Origin: Microcoleus sp. FACHB-DQ6
GTDB lineage: Bacteria > Cyanobacteriota > Cyanobacteriia > Cyanobacteriales > Microcoleaceae
Length of the DNA: 61,327 nucleotides
Assembly: GCA_014695175.1 (NCBI GenBank)
Contig: JACJNV010000286.1
Span: 1 to 61,327, forward strand
Direction of reading: 5' to 3'
Shown here: positions 18,311 to 26,519 of the stretch, in pieces
How the letters are laid out: each line of letters begins with the position of its first letter
Numbering within the stretch: position 1 is the stretch's first letter
Program-made: the position numbers and the translations under genes
The notes under the pieces: generated by a model
Seen by the model: the letters and a program-made list of their open reading frames with translations, nothing else
What the model was told of the DNA's origin: nothing
Database searches by the model: none

Positions 18311-20006
18311 CCCCCACAGTTGCTAATTCAGGTTGTTGATTGTTTAAACTATTACCTGTATTATCATTTCGCATCAACTCAAATGGTGATGGAGCCATTT
18401 GTGCCAATACAGTAGCCTTAGATTCGTGTATACTAACAAGTGCATGACCAGTACCAAGTCTCATTGCCTGTGGAGAAAATTCTTTACCCATTGTTTGGGT
18501 TGCTGCATCTGCCTCAGCTTTGCTGTTTTGACGCATTACCACTTTTGTATTCAAGTTGTTCATCACACGGGGCGGTATTTGTGAGGCATTTTGGAGACTG
18601 AGGATAATAGAATGATCGACAGAGCGCCCCTCTCGCATGACACGCTCAAATGCACTTGCTAGAGTTGCACTGTGGCGGGACTCATTATCAAAAATTCGAT
18701 GTGCTTCATCTACCATCTGTACAATACCTACTGAATTTGGCTCCCTTCTTCTACGGTACTGCTGACATATCCGCAAGAAGTACGAAAGGATTAAGGCATA
18801 AGATTGTTCGTCCATTTGAGAATAATCAAGCACCAGAAGACTACCCCTTTGAACATATTCTTCAAGCCTAAAGGACTGCACATTTTCGTTTTGAGTACCA
18901 TTTAAATTACGAGAACGCTGAAGACGACCAGTTGTTTGTCTGTCAGTTGACTGCCCTACAGCATCCAGCCAAGGCATTCCACGACGACGGTTTCTAACTT
19001 TTCGTAATATTGCGCTTCCTGTCGCATCATTAATTCGTTCGCGTGGGTCTACATCTTGACCCATCCGACGCTCTACAACCTGCAAAATCTCATCAAGTGA
19101 ATATGATGGGCGATCGCTACTTCTGCTGCTCTGCTCCCGCAGTGAATCAGCAGCACTGGCAAATCCTTCAAATTGAAGTTGCTCATTAGTTCCTGTAAAG
19201 AAAAAGCCTGCTAACATCTCTGGTGAGAAGTCTGATGCGCGCAAGCCAACAACTGCTTGTACGTTACTCGGATTACACATCCCGTGAAATCCAATGCGAA
19301 TTGGGTTAGTTACTCGATGTGGTTGTAAACCATATTGTTCAAACCTTGGCCAAATAGCACTCACATTTTGGTCAGTGTTTGCTTGATGGACCAATCCATA
19401 GTCTGGCTTTGCATCATGGAGTAAAATACATTTGCCAAACTTTAAAGCTTGCTCAATTAGATTAGCTGCAACGTTTGACTTACCTGAACCTGTACCCCCA
19501 CTAAGCATAATGTGATAATTGAACTTGTTGATATCTATACACAGGGGTACATCGGCTGCATTAAGAAGTTCACCAATGACATTGGAAGTTCCATCGTCAC
19601 GGCGTTCTATTTGAGGTATTCCAATTACGCTGCTCGTTACTGTAGCATCAAGCCTATTAACAATAGCTCCAGGCAAGGGACGTAAACGAGGTGTGAGTAG
19701 TTGTCGCCCATCGTACTCACCTAAAATTTTTATTTCAAAAACCTGCACAGACTCTACAGACTGTACATCTGGATGCGACTGCATTAGGGTTAATCCGTGA
19801 AGAATCGTCGGATCGAGCCTGTTGTTATTCACAGTTGAGATATTGCGGTTTGGCTCAACTATCTGTCCAATCCAGTTGTTACCGCTTGACTGACCTCTAG
19901 GCAAGGCAATTTGAACATAATCGAATAGAGCAAAGCCTTCCTGAAGGTTAGCCATTGCATGAACGTGAGATAAATCACTGCTTGTGCCGTCATGCAGAAT
20001 TATCAC
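18294..20006 (-). CDS. HerA-like hexameric ATPase/translocase
   Basis: FtsK-HerA superfamily DNA-pumping ATPase. The first ~150 residues fit a HAS-barrel, followed by Walker A GGTGSGKS (170-177), the HDAKPD strand (197-202), Walker B MVDEAHRIF (431-439), and a QNASQIPPRVMNNL segment with downstream Arg (TKVVMRQ) as in HerA/VirB4. A Ser/Arg-rich insert lies at ~290-380. The start is GTG, 20004-20006. First gene of the operon; the methyltransferase starts inside its 3' end. HerA binds NurA in known systems and loads DNA into the nuclease. Upstream is a candidate MITE that may have brought or altered the promoter. Confidence 0.88.
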   Translation of the reverse strand: MIILHDGTSSDLSHVHAMANLQEGFALFDYVQIALPRGQSSGNNWIGQIVEPNRNISTVNNNRLDPTILHGLTLMQSHPDVQSVESVQVFEIKILGEYDGRQLLTPRLRPLPGAIVNRLDATVTSSVIGIPQIERRDDGTSNVIGELLNAADVPLCIDINKFNYHIMLSGGTGSGKSNVAANLIEQALKFGKCILLHDAKPDYGLVHQANTDQNVSAIWPRFEQYGLQPHRVTNPIRIGFHGMCNPSNVQAVVGLRASDFSPEMLAGFFFTGTNEQLQFEGFASAADSLREQSSRSSDRPSYSLDEILQVVERRMGQDVDPRERINDATGSAILRKVRNRRRGMPWLDAVGQSTDRQTTGRLQRSRNLNGTQNENVQSFRLEEYVQRGSLLVLDYSQMDEQSYALILSYFLRICQQYRRRREPNSVGIVQMVDEAHRIFDNESRHSATLASAFERVMREGRSVDHSIILSLQNASQIPPRVMNNLNTKVVMRQNSKAEADAATQTMGKEFSPQAMRLGTGHALVSIHESKATVLAQMAPSPFELMRNDNTGNSLNNQQPELATVGDDIGW

Positions 20007-20047
20007 TTTACTTTTCCCTGCTAATCTGCCTTTTATACCTTACAATA

Positions 20048-20214
20048 CTCCGGACAGTTTTTGGAACCATACTACAAGCTTTACAGGGCAAGGATCGTAA
20101 AAAAGTCGAATTAAATGCCGCGTCAGGGGTGGATCTGACATTGATTTAATTATCCACAGGGGCTGCGAAGTCAAGCGAGAATAAGCCATTGGACCATATA
20201 AAAACTGTCCGGAC
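20048..20214. mobile_element. Candidate 167-bp MITE with TA target duplication
   Basis: A perfect 14-bp inverted repeat (TCCGGACAGTTTTT at 20049-20062 and its complement at 20200-20213) bounds non-coding DNA. Both outer flanks carry TA (20046-20047 and 20215-20216), as expected for IS630/Tc1-type insertion. No transposase is present. It sits 41 bp upstream of the HerA-like start. Confidence 0.6.
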
Positions 20215-20229
20215 TATTGACCTTAAAGC

Positions 20230-20406
20230 TTAGTTTACCGCTAAGATGTCTACCGTACCTACACCAATGGAATAGAGAAAGATACCCGCGAGCGCAATTG
20301 GAGTTCCTGGCTCGGCTTTAAACGCCAAGGTCATGACCCCTGGAGAAGCTGGAATCCTCAACCGCACGACCGGCGAAAGCTGCATAGCAATGAGAGAGAT
20401 AGCCAT
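20230..20406 (-). CDS. Possible 58-residue ORF, unassigned
   Basis: An ATG-started frame of 58 residues with two moderately hydrophobic stretches (around ISLIAMQL and IALAGIFLYSIGVGTV). No ribosome binding site stands out and I recognise no family. It may be a fragment of a membrane protein or chance. It lies between the candidate MITE and the Uma2 remnant, an area that looks degraded. Confidence 0.2.
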   Translation of the reverse strand: MAISLIAMQLSPVVRLRIPASPGVMTLAFKAEPGTPIALAGIFLYSIGVGTVDILAVN

Positions 20407-20527
20407 CTGAGTAGCGATCGCCTTGCTTGTTACTCGCAGATATTATCATCGTCTGGCTCTAATCGATCGGTACATTGGCCATCGTCTGTGGCATTATCAT
20501 TACTAACCGCTAAGGGTGATCGCCCTT

Positions 20528-20719
20528 TCAAGATTCCCGATTCAATCTTTCCACAAAACCTTGATGTTCGGCCGTTGCCAAACCTGACTGCAAAACTGCT
20601 AAAACCTCATTGCGATTTCCCTGCGGTTCGTTATCTGCATCTAAACGAACTGTAGCATTATCCAGTAAATCAACGCCTGGAGTTGCCGTACAATAATCTC
20701 CCAGCCAAGCTATTACCAT
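20528..20719 (-). pseudogene. Uma2-family (DUF820) remnant with internal deletion
   Basis: Only 63 residues remain of a family normally ~190-220 long. The first half, VIAWLGDYCTATPG through VDLLDNATVRLDADNEPQ, matches the N-terminal part of Uma2 proteins. It is joined in frame to a typical C-terminal end (EVLAVLQSGLATAEHQGFVE). The central catalytic core, including the PD-(D/E)XK residues, is missing. Probably a dead copy of this multicopy cyanobacterial family. Confidence 0.6.
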
Positions 20720-20743
20720 TCGATCGCGAACCTAATTATCCGA

Positions 20744-22012
20744 TCATTTCGGCAAAGGCTCCAATATTTTCTCACCATGACTAGCTGAAACCGCCGCAAA
20801 TAAAGCTTCATAATGATTCAAAGCTTCCTCAAATCCGTAATTCTCCACAGCATAATTTCTGCCTTGCTCGCCCAACGCCTCCACCTTAGCAGGATGCAAG
20901 TACAAATCCTCAACCGCCTCAGCCAAAGCTTGCGGATCTTCCGGCGCTACCACCACCCCGCCACCACTTTGCTGCACAGCTTTCTGGGCCGTACCAGTTT
21001 CGGGAACCGAAGCCAAAATTGCCCGGCCGCTGGCGAGAATTACTTGAATTTTTGAAGGCATATTGAAGTTAGTAACGCGACGCTTTTGTACGACTAAACT
21101 AACATCAGCAGCAGCTAACATTTCTGGCAATTTTTCTCGCGGTTCAAAAGGCAGTAACATGACATTGGTCGCTTTGTAAGTTTCACAATCTTTTTGCAAA
21201 CGTGCCAAGGCTGTTGATTCCCCCACAATTACAAAAGCGATTTCGGTTATGTGTTTCAAACGAGCCGCTGCTTGGACAACTGTTTGCAAGCCTTGAGTGA
21301 GGGCAATATTGCCCGCATAGAGAACGACAAATTTGCCCTTGAGTTTGTGAGTTTCTCGAAATGAGTTACTTTCCTTGGGTAAGGGCCGAATGAAATTGAC
21401 ATCAACCCAATTGGGAACGCAAACTATTTTTTCGGGGGGTACTCCCTGAGAATGCAATTTTTTGACAAAACCGCTGTCGATGACGCTGACTTGGCTGGCT
21501 GTGCTGTAGGCCAATTTTTCCAAAGCGTCAGCAATGCGAACTAGCAGTCCGTTTTTTTTGACCAAGCCGACGCGCACGGCTGCTTCTGAGACGATATCCT
21601 GAACGTTGAGGACGATCGGGCAAGCGCGAATCCAGCCGTAAAAGGCGACTGGGACGCAAATCGGTAAAGGGGGCATTGTCGAGAAAATCACGTCGGGACG
21701 CCAGCCTCTGAAGGCTTGGACGGCGCTGGAGACGACAAAACTGCCGTCTAGCAAAAGTCTGTCTAGCAGGCTGGGGTGGGGGCCGTTGACGCGCAGATAG
21801 CTGCGCTGAATTGTGACGCCCTTGTGTTCTTCGGTGAGGTAAAATTTGCCCTCATATTGCGGATAAATCCGGCGCTGCGGATAGTTGGGCATTCCTGTGA
21901 CGACTCGGACTTGGTGGCCGCGCTTGACTAGGCCTTGCGCTAGTTCTGTCATCAGGGGGGCAATGCCGATCGGCTCTGGATAATAGTTATAGGAATAAAT
22001 TAGAATACGCAT
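20744..22012 (-). CDS. WcaI-like glycosyltransferase family 4
   Basis: Cytoplasmic or membrane-associated GT-B glycosyltransferase for an exopolysaccharide. Starts at the ATG at 22012 (422 residues): MRILIYSYNYYPEPIGIAP is the standard WcaI-type N-terminus with the acceptor-site Gly. The frame runs open upstream to 22360, but that part overlaps the RsbW-like gene in another frame. The C-terminal nucleotide-sugar domain shows FVVLYAGNIALTQGLQ, IVGESTALARL, and the ASGRAILASVPETGTA loop near the end. It is the last gene of a minus-strand group with the RsbW-like kinase and STAS-sugar transferase. Donor sugar unknown. Confidence 0.87.
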   Translation of the reverse strand: MRILIYSYNYYPEPIGIAPLMTELAQGLVKRGHQVRVVTGMPNYPQRRIYPQYEGKFYLTEEHKGVTIQRSYLRVNGPHPSLLDRLLLDGSFVVSSAVQAFRGWRPDVIFSTMPPLPICVPVAFYGWIRACPIVLNVQDIVSEAAVRVGLVKKNGLLVRIADALEKLAYSTASQVSVIDSGFVKKLHSQGVPPEKIVCVPNWVDVNFIRPLPKESNSFRETHKLKGKFVVLYAGNIALTQGLQTVVQAAARLKHITEIAFVIVGESTALARLQKDCETYKATNVMLLPFEPREKLPEMLAAADVSLVVQKRRVTNFNMPSKIQVILASGRAILASVPETGTAQKAVQQSGGGVVVAPEDPQALAEAVEDLYLHPAKVEALGEQGRNYAVENYGFEEALNHYEALFAAVSASHGEKILEPLPK

Positions 22013-22173
22013 ACTATTTATTTTGAAGCAAATAGTCCTGCAGCCGCGTGCATCGAGCCTGCACCCGCAGAATTGCAGAGGATGTGGTTGGGTTCCGGGT
22101 AGGACAATAGGGGGCGAGGGGATCTTCCACTCCTGGCGAAAGAAGCCGCCCTTACCGGGCGGGTATCCCGCCC

Positions 22174-22611
22174 TCAGATAATGTTTTTTCGCATTACCAG
22201 GCAGTTCCGGCGATCTTCGGTACGGATATAGCGAAGATCGTCTGTAAGCTTGTACATGAACACCAGTCCCCTTTCTCCTTCTCTGTCCAAAGGATCGCGC
22301 TGCTCTTGCATGATCGAGTGCAGCTTTGCTTCTAAGTTGAAGGGTTGACCCCTGTCCCAAATCCTAATTTCTAAGTAATCGGCAAACACTTTTACCTCAA
22401 TGTCTATGGGCGTCGTGGGGGGCAAGTTCTGGTGAGCGTGGCGGACAGCGTTTGTAAAGCCTTCGTTGATTATCAGCCGGCACTGCCACCAGAAATCCGC
22501 TGGTATCATGGGCAAAACGATATTCTCCAACCATTCCAAAACGGATGTTAAAGCATTCAGGTCTGTTTCAACCTGCAGGTGCCACTCGGCCTTTGGTTGC
22601 TTGTCTTTCAT
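22174..22611 (-). CDS. RsbW-like anti-sigma kinase / HATPase protein
   Basis: GHKL-type ATP-binding protein of the anti-sigma factor/serine kinase class. The N box is NEGFTNAVRHAH, the G1 box WDRGQPF, and the G2 box EGERGLVFM, all intact. The ATG at 22611 (MKDKQPK) with GGAAGA upstream is chosen over the longer frame to 22680, which reads through a Gly/Pro repeat. Such kinases phosphorylate a Ser in a STAS-domain partner; a STAS domain with the phosphoacceptor motif is fused to the sugar transferase encoded just upstream (23159-24157). Partnership is an inference from proximity. Confidence 0.85.
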   Translation of the reverse strand: MKDKQPKAEWHLQVETDLNALTSVLEWLENIVLPMIPADFWWQCRLIINEGFTNAVRHAHQNLPPTTPIDIEVKVFADYLEIRIWDRGQPFNLEAKLHSIMQEQRDPLDREGERGLVFMYKLTDDLRYIRTEDRRNCLVMRKNII

Positions 22612-23158
22612 CTTTCTTCCCCCTGGTCGGCCCCCACCACCGCTGTACTCAGCGGCGGAGGAAGAGAAAAAGGAGGGCAAGGTCTTGGCAACATATTAGT
22701 TAAGTCAAGCTTGAGTTGAAGAAGCCCGTTTTGCCTCAAGGTGAGCATTCCTTTCGCACCATTTACTCGCACAGCAAATGAGAGACTTCCGATACTGTAA
22801 GCCGCCTCGGTAGGGCGTTTAAATAGGGAAAATTCCCGAGTCAGCTTGCGAGGAAGTGATTTAAGCTTCGACCGTGTTAGCAGTCGGTACTTTTCTAAAC
22901 ACAGGTTAGTTCTTCTCGTCCTCGAAAATCTTGCCGGGATCATTCGAGTATGACCTCGAATTCGCCAATTGCTAATTATTAATGCTCTGAGTGCAGAGCT
23001 GGCAACTAGCTTGGCATTTTCTGGGCGTGTGAATTTTAACACTTAATGCTAACGTAGGTATCGCTAGCGATCGTCTGCTTGACTAAGTATCGAGTTCGAG
23101 TTCCCGCCCCCCGTCGGCAACAGCACCTCAAAGTTCAGCGGTGGGTTGTTGAGGGTTC
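22612..23158. other. Non-coding gap in the exopolysaccharide group
   Basis: No convincing gene. A 144-residue minus-strand frame (22608-23042) is rich in Arg/Lys with no recognisable fold and overlaps the RsbW-like start. A hairpin CCGCTG-TACT-CAGCGG lies at about 22641-22656. Confidence 0.5.
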
Positions 23159-24157
23159 CTACACAGCGCCACTATTTTTGTTAAACAGGACTGTTACAGT
23201 TTTGACAATTAGTTTGAGGTCATACACCAGGCTCCAGTTTTGTTGGTATTTTAAATCTAAACGGATGACATCTTCAAAATCGCGGACTTGAGAGCGACCG
23301 TTGACTTGCCATTCCCCTGTCATCCCGGGTTTGACATCCAAACGCTGCCACTGAGGGACTTCGTAGCGCTCAACTTCGTCTGGCGTAGGCGGTCTGGTGC
23401 CGACTAGACTCATTTCGCCTTTGAGCACGTTCCAAAACTGCGGCAGTTCGTCGAGACTGGTTTTGCGTAAGATGCGCCCGACTTTGGTAATCCGGGGGTC
23501 GTTGTCATTTTTGAAAAATGCGCCAGAAGCTTGGTTTTTGATTTGGTCTTTCATGGCTTCGGCGTTGGTACACATCGATCGAAATTTCCAAATCCGAAAT
23601 TGTTTGCCCATCCAGCCACAGCGGGTTTGACCGAAAAATATCGGGCCTGGATCGTTGATAGTGATGGCTGCAGCTATGGGTACGAGCAAAATTCCTGTAA
23701 TCATCAAACCGACTATTGCCCCAACAATGTCTATCAGCCGCTTCACCCACGATTGCACTGAGGGGTGGGTCATCGGTAGCTGATTGTCCGAGGGGTTGGT
23801 CTCTGTCGGAGTTGAGGTTGCAGAGGGCTGCTCGATCGTCAGCACTTGATCTAGGCTGGTGAGAGCAAATACTGCCATCACCTGCGGCTTGAGGCTTCGG
23901 AGCACCAAGTCGCTACCACGCTGTTTGGCAAATTTCAGATTGCTGACTAACGCACCGATCCCGCTACTGTCGATGAATGTCGTCTGACTGAAGTCTAGGA
24001 CAATCTTGCTGGGAACGGTGCTGCCCGAAAAAAGTTGCTGGCAGGTTGTCTTGAAGTTTACGGCTTCAAGTACGCTCAAGCGCACGGGTATGTGAACTGA
24101 GGGAATCTCGTCCGAGTACGTTACCCGAAAATCTGCCTCTGGGGTGTGACTGACCAT
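23159..24157 (-). CDS. STAS domain fused to initiating sugar transferase
   Basis: Two domains in one protein. Residues ~10-110 are a STAS/anti-anti-sigma domain with the phosphoacceptor motif FIDSSGIGAL (S64 or S65). After a Ser/Thr/Pro linker, residues ~137-332 form a bacterial sugar transferase (PF02397): one membrane helix (LIDIVGAIVGLMITGILLV), FRIWKFRSM, the KTSLDELPQFWNVLKGEMSL catalytic segment, and GTRPPT, then the KPGMTGEWQVNGRS end. It should move a sugar-phosphate to undecaprenyl phosphate to begin a polysaccharide repeat unit. The STAS domain could gate this step by partner switching with the neighbouring RsbW-like kinase. Confidence 0.9.
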   Translation of the reverse strand: MVSHTPEADFRVTYSDEIPSVHIPVRLSVLEAVNFKTTCQQLFSGSTVPSKIVLDFSQTTFIDSSGIGALVSNLKFAKQRGSDLVLRSLKPQVMAVFALTSLDQVLTIEQPSATSTPTETNPSDNQLPMTHPSVQSWVKRLIDIVGAIVGLMITGILLVPIAAAITINDPGPIFFGQTRCGWMGKQFRIWKFRSMCTNAEAMKDQIKNQASGAFFKNDNDPRITKVGRILRKTSLDELPQFWNVLKGEMSLVGTRPPTPDEVERYEVPQWQRLDVKPGMTGEWQVNGRSQVRDFEDVIRLDLKYQQNWSLVYDLKLIVKTVTVLFNKNSGAV

Positions 24158-24496
24158 GAAGTCCTAGTTTCAAATTTCAAGCTGATGTCTTTAGCCTATT
24201 CTGTCCTAGCAGCTCCTCCTTATGCTAGCTTTATAAAAACTTTATAAAAACGCCTGCCAACTCGCCCCCCGAGAATGATATCAAAGGCAAAAATAGACTT
24301 GAGTCTACCAGTGCCAGTTTTGGTCCAAAGATTTTTGAACGCAGTCGCGGCCAAACTTTGACATCGGAATCAAGATTTTTGTGGATTCAGGTCGATTAAT
24401 CTTGTCGTTAATCATTTTGGTGCCTGTCTTGCACCGGATAGCCATCGCAGTTAACAGTTAACAGCTAACACACAAGTCAACAGTTAACGGTTAACT
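24158..24496. other. Intergenic region upstream of the STAS-transferase
   Basis: No gene seen. Contains a CTTTATAAAAA direct repeat at about 24230-24250 and an AGTTAAC-rich stretch (24440-24496) of the short-repeat type common in these genomes. The promoter of the exopolysaccharide group should lie here. Confidence 0.4.
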
Positions 24497-24524
24497 GGAA
24501 AACCCCCGTAACAAGCGTCGGGGG
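24497..24524 (-). terminator. Terminator of the DUF3318 gene
   Basis: On the minus strand, CCCCCG and CGGGGG pair across a 10-nt loop and are followed by TTTTCC. It lies 6 bp after the DUF3318 stop. Confidence 0.6.
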
Positions 24525-24530
24525 ATGAGG

Positions 24531-25199
24531 TTAAGAATTGTAGACGTTTTCTGACTGGGATGTTTCGCGGGTGATGGGTTTGACTTTGGCTTTGGCTTTG
24601 GCTGCGTTGCGTTTGAGGGCCTGGAGACGAGCTTCGTATTTAGCCCGCTGCTGTTTTTTGGAAGTTTGCTCGATTAAGGTTTTTAAGGCGCTGCCGAGGC
24701 TTTTGTAGGCGTTTGGGAGAGTGTAGCCGAAGCGGGTTGCCAGGGCGAGGGCTTTTTCGTCGGCGTCTACTGCTTCTTTTAAACTTTTCTCTCCGTTATT
24801 TTTTTGGAAAAGTCTCCAGCCGGAGACGCCGCACAGGGATAGGGCCAGTAACAGCAGCAAGCCGTCTTGCACCCAAAGTTCGCCGACAGCCCCGCCTAAA
24901 CCAATGGCGAGGGCTGCCATTTCCCAACCGTCTCTGGGGATGGTGTCGTTTTGGATTCTGGCGACTTCGTGCCAAAATAGGAGGTTCCGCTGATCTATTG
25001 CTAGCTGTTCCCAGCGGATCAGGTCTATTTGGATTTCTACCTGGTCTTTGCCTATTTCTTCGCTGCGGATCAGGGTAGGATTAACTTCTATTGTTTTTTC
25101 TACTGTTACCCAACTTTGGAGTTCTGGGGGCAGTATGTTTTTCAAGCGCCGGATCTCACTCATCTCGGCTCTTGCTGTAGAGGTTGCATAGGATGTCAT
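24531..25199 (-). CDS. DUF3318 family membrane protein
   Basis: 222 residues resembling the cyanobacterial DUF3318 family of unknown function. It opens with EIRRLKNILPPELQSWVTV, has the IDLIRWEQLAIDQRNLLFWH segment, then two adjacent hydrophobic helices (MAALAIGLGGAVGELW and DGLLLLLALSLCGVSGW). The C-terminus is a highly charged Lys/Arg-rich tail (KRNAAKAKAKVK). Probably a two-helix inner or thylakoid membrane protein with a cytoplasmic tail. Monocistronic, with its own terminator. Confidence 0.78.
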   Translation of the reverse strand: MTSYATSTARAEMSEIRRLKNILPPELQSWVTVEKTIEVNPTLIRSEEIGKDQVEIQIDLIRWEQLAIDQRNLLFWHEVARIQNDTIPRDGWEMAALAIGLGGAVGELWVQDGLLLLLALSLCGVSGWRLFQKNNGEKSLKEAVDADEKALALATRFGYTLPNAYKSLGSALKTLIEQTSKKQQRAKYEARLQALKRNAAKAKAKVKPITRETSQSENVYNS

Positions 25200-25372
25200 A
25201 GCTCCGGCCTATTGATTTTGCAAAGGTTAATATGTGTCTATTTCTGGAGTATAGCAAACCTTTAATCAAAATCTAGTAGAGTAACGGGGGTCGATCGACC
25301 AATACTTGCAATTTTAGTTGATTTTACTCTCTGGGCGCGATCGCAACGGCCTGCTCGATCATTGACTTTCGA

Positions 25373-25702
25373 CTATTTCATCAGCGGTTCGATTTCTTGT
25401 CGCAATTTCGACCAAGCCGACAAAACTTCCTGCTTAGAAGTTATGCCTTTTTGAACTAAAACAACTCCGTCCAATACTTCAGCAATTCCCTACAAACCTC
25501 GCAGTATAGATTCATCGGTAAGACGCACCCCCTCAACTCTACCTCTGTCAATCGGAGGTTTTAACTTCTTCTGCTGTAAATGCCACAATCCCAGAAACTC
25601 ATAATAATCGACAGCCACAGTTTTTTCGTTTTTCTCTATAAACTGCATCATTTCTAAATAAATTATTTTCTGGCTGGTCAAAAGATGAGAAACTCTAGCC
25701 AC
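25373..25702 (-). pseudogene. Unknown gene interrupted by an in-frame TAG
   Basis: A 70-residue frame (MARVSHLL to SILRGL) ends at a TAG at 25490-25492. The same frame continues for another 38 codons with ordinary protein character (GIAEVLDGVVLVQKG, SKQEVLSAWSKLRQEIEPL) to a TAG at 25373. Together they make a plausible ~109-residue soluble protein. I do not recognise the family. A single nonsense mutation is the simplest explanation; a sequencing error is possible. Confidence 0.5.
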
Positions 25703-26519
25703 TCTAAATTATTTGTACAATACAATCATATTTTGTCCCCCTTAGTAAAATTGGGTTTTATAAATGTAAAAATTAAAATATTTTTTTAATTATGTTAAAT
25801 CTCGGGAAATATAATAACAGCATATAACAATGTTCTTACCTTATACACTCCTGCTTTAGGCATGATTTTACTGTGAGTTATAACAAGCCAATAAAAAACA
25901 ATTTATTCGGCATTTTGACGGTGATTTACTGTCGTTTTACCTTTTAACAAGCTGCTGCATTTTTTGACCTTGAGGATAGCTAGCACCCTCCCATATCAAG
26001 AAAGATTCTGTTAGACATTAAGTGTTTTTCTAGTTTTGATATATTCCGATTTTAGGGTTGAGATAGCGACTGGATGCGGAAACCTGTTGCTTAGTTAAAT
26101 AGCTTTTTTAACATTTTTTTAATCTCGTGATGACCGACGAAGTATTTTCTGTGAGTGTGGGCAATAATACTTGTTTCAACGTCTAATTTTGTGAAAAGGT
26201 AGCGACAATTAAAGTAGTGTAATATCAGTCTAACAGCTTGTTTTATGTTTCATTCCGGGAGATTTTTTAGGTACTTAAAGTTGGATCACTCTTCTTTTTG
26301 TCCCAACACCCTCTCTTTTTTGGCCTTGTTTAAAATTCATTTTTTTCTCTTTTTTTGCTACAGTAGCGCGATCGCCCACAGTCGGGTGTTCGATCGCGCA
26401 CAGTAGCGAGTCGGAGCGCGCACCTTAGCACTAACTACTGGTCTACCCCTTTTCTTCTTGCAGTGGATATTACCACTTTTTGGGGATTTACACACATCCT
26501 TCAGACGCGATTTAAATGA
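25703..26519. other. 817-bp AT-rich gap, no gene seen
   Basis: No frame of protein character on either strand. A short HIP1-containing hairpin-like stretch (GCGCGATCGCCCACAG with CGATCGCGCACAG) lies at about 26367-26405. Otherwise nothing recognised. Confidence 0.45.

Noticed and set aside
22013-22360. N-terminal extension of the glycosyltransferase frame
   Set aside because: It overlaps the RsbW-like gene in another frame and the family starts at MRILIYSYNYYP.
22608-23042. 144-residue minus-strand frame upstream of the RsbW-like gene
   Set aside because: No recognisable fold, skewed to Arg/Lys/Leu/Pro, and runs through a hairpin and the RsbW start; probably chance.
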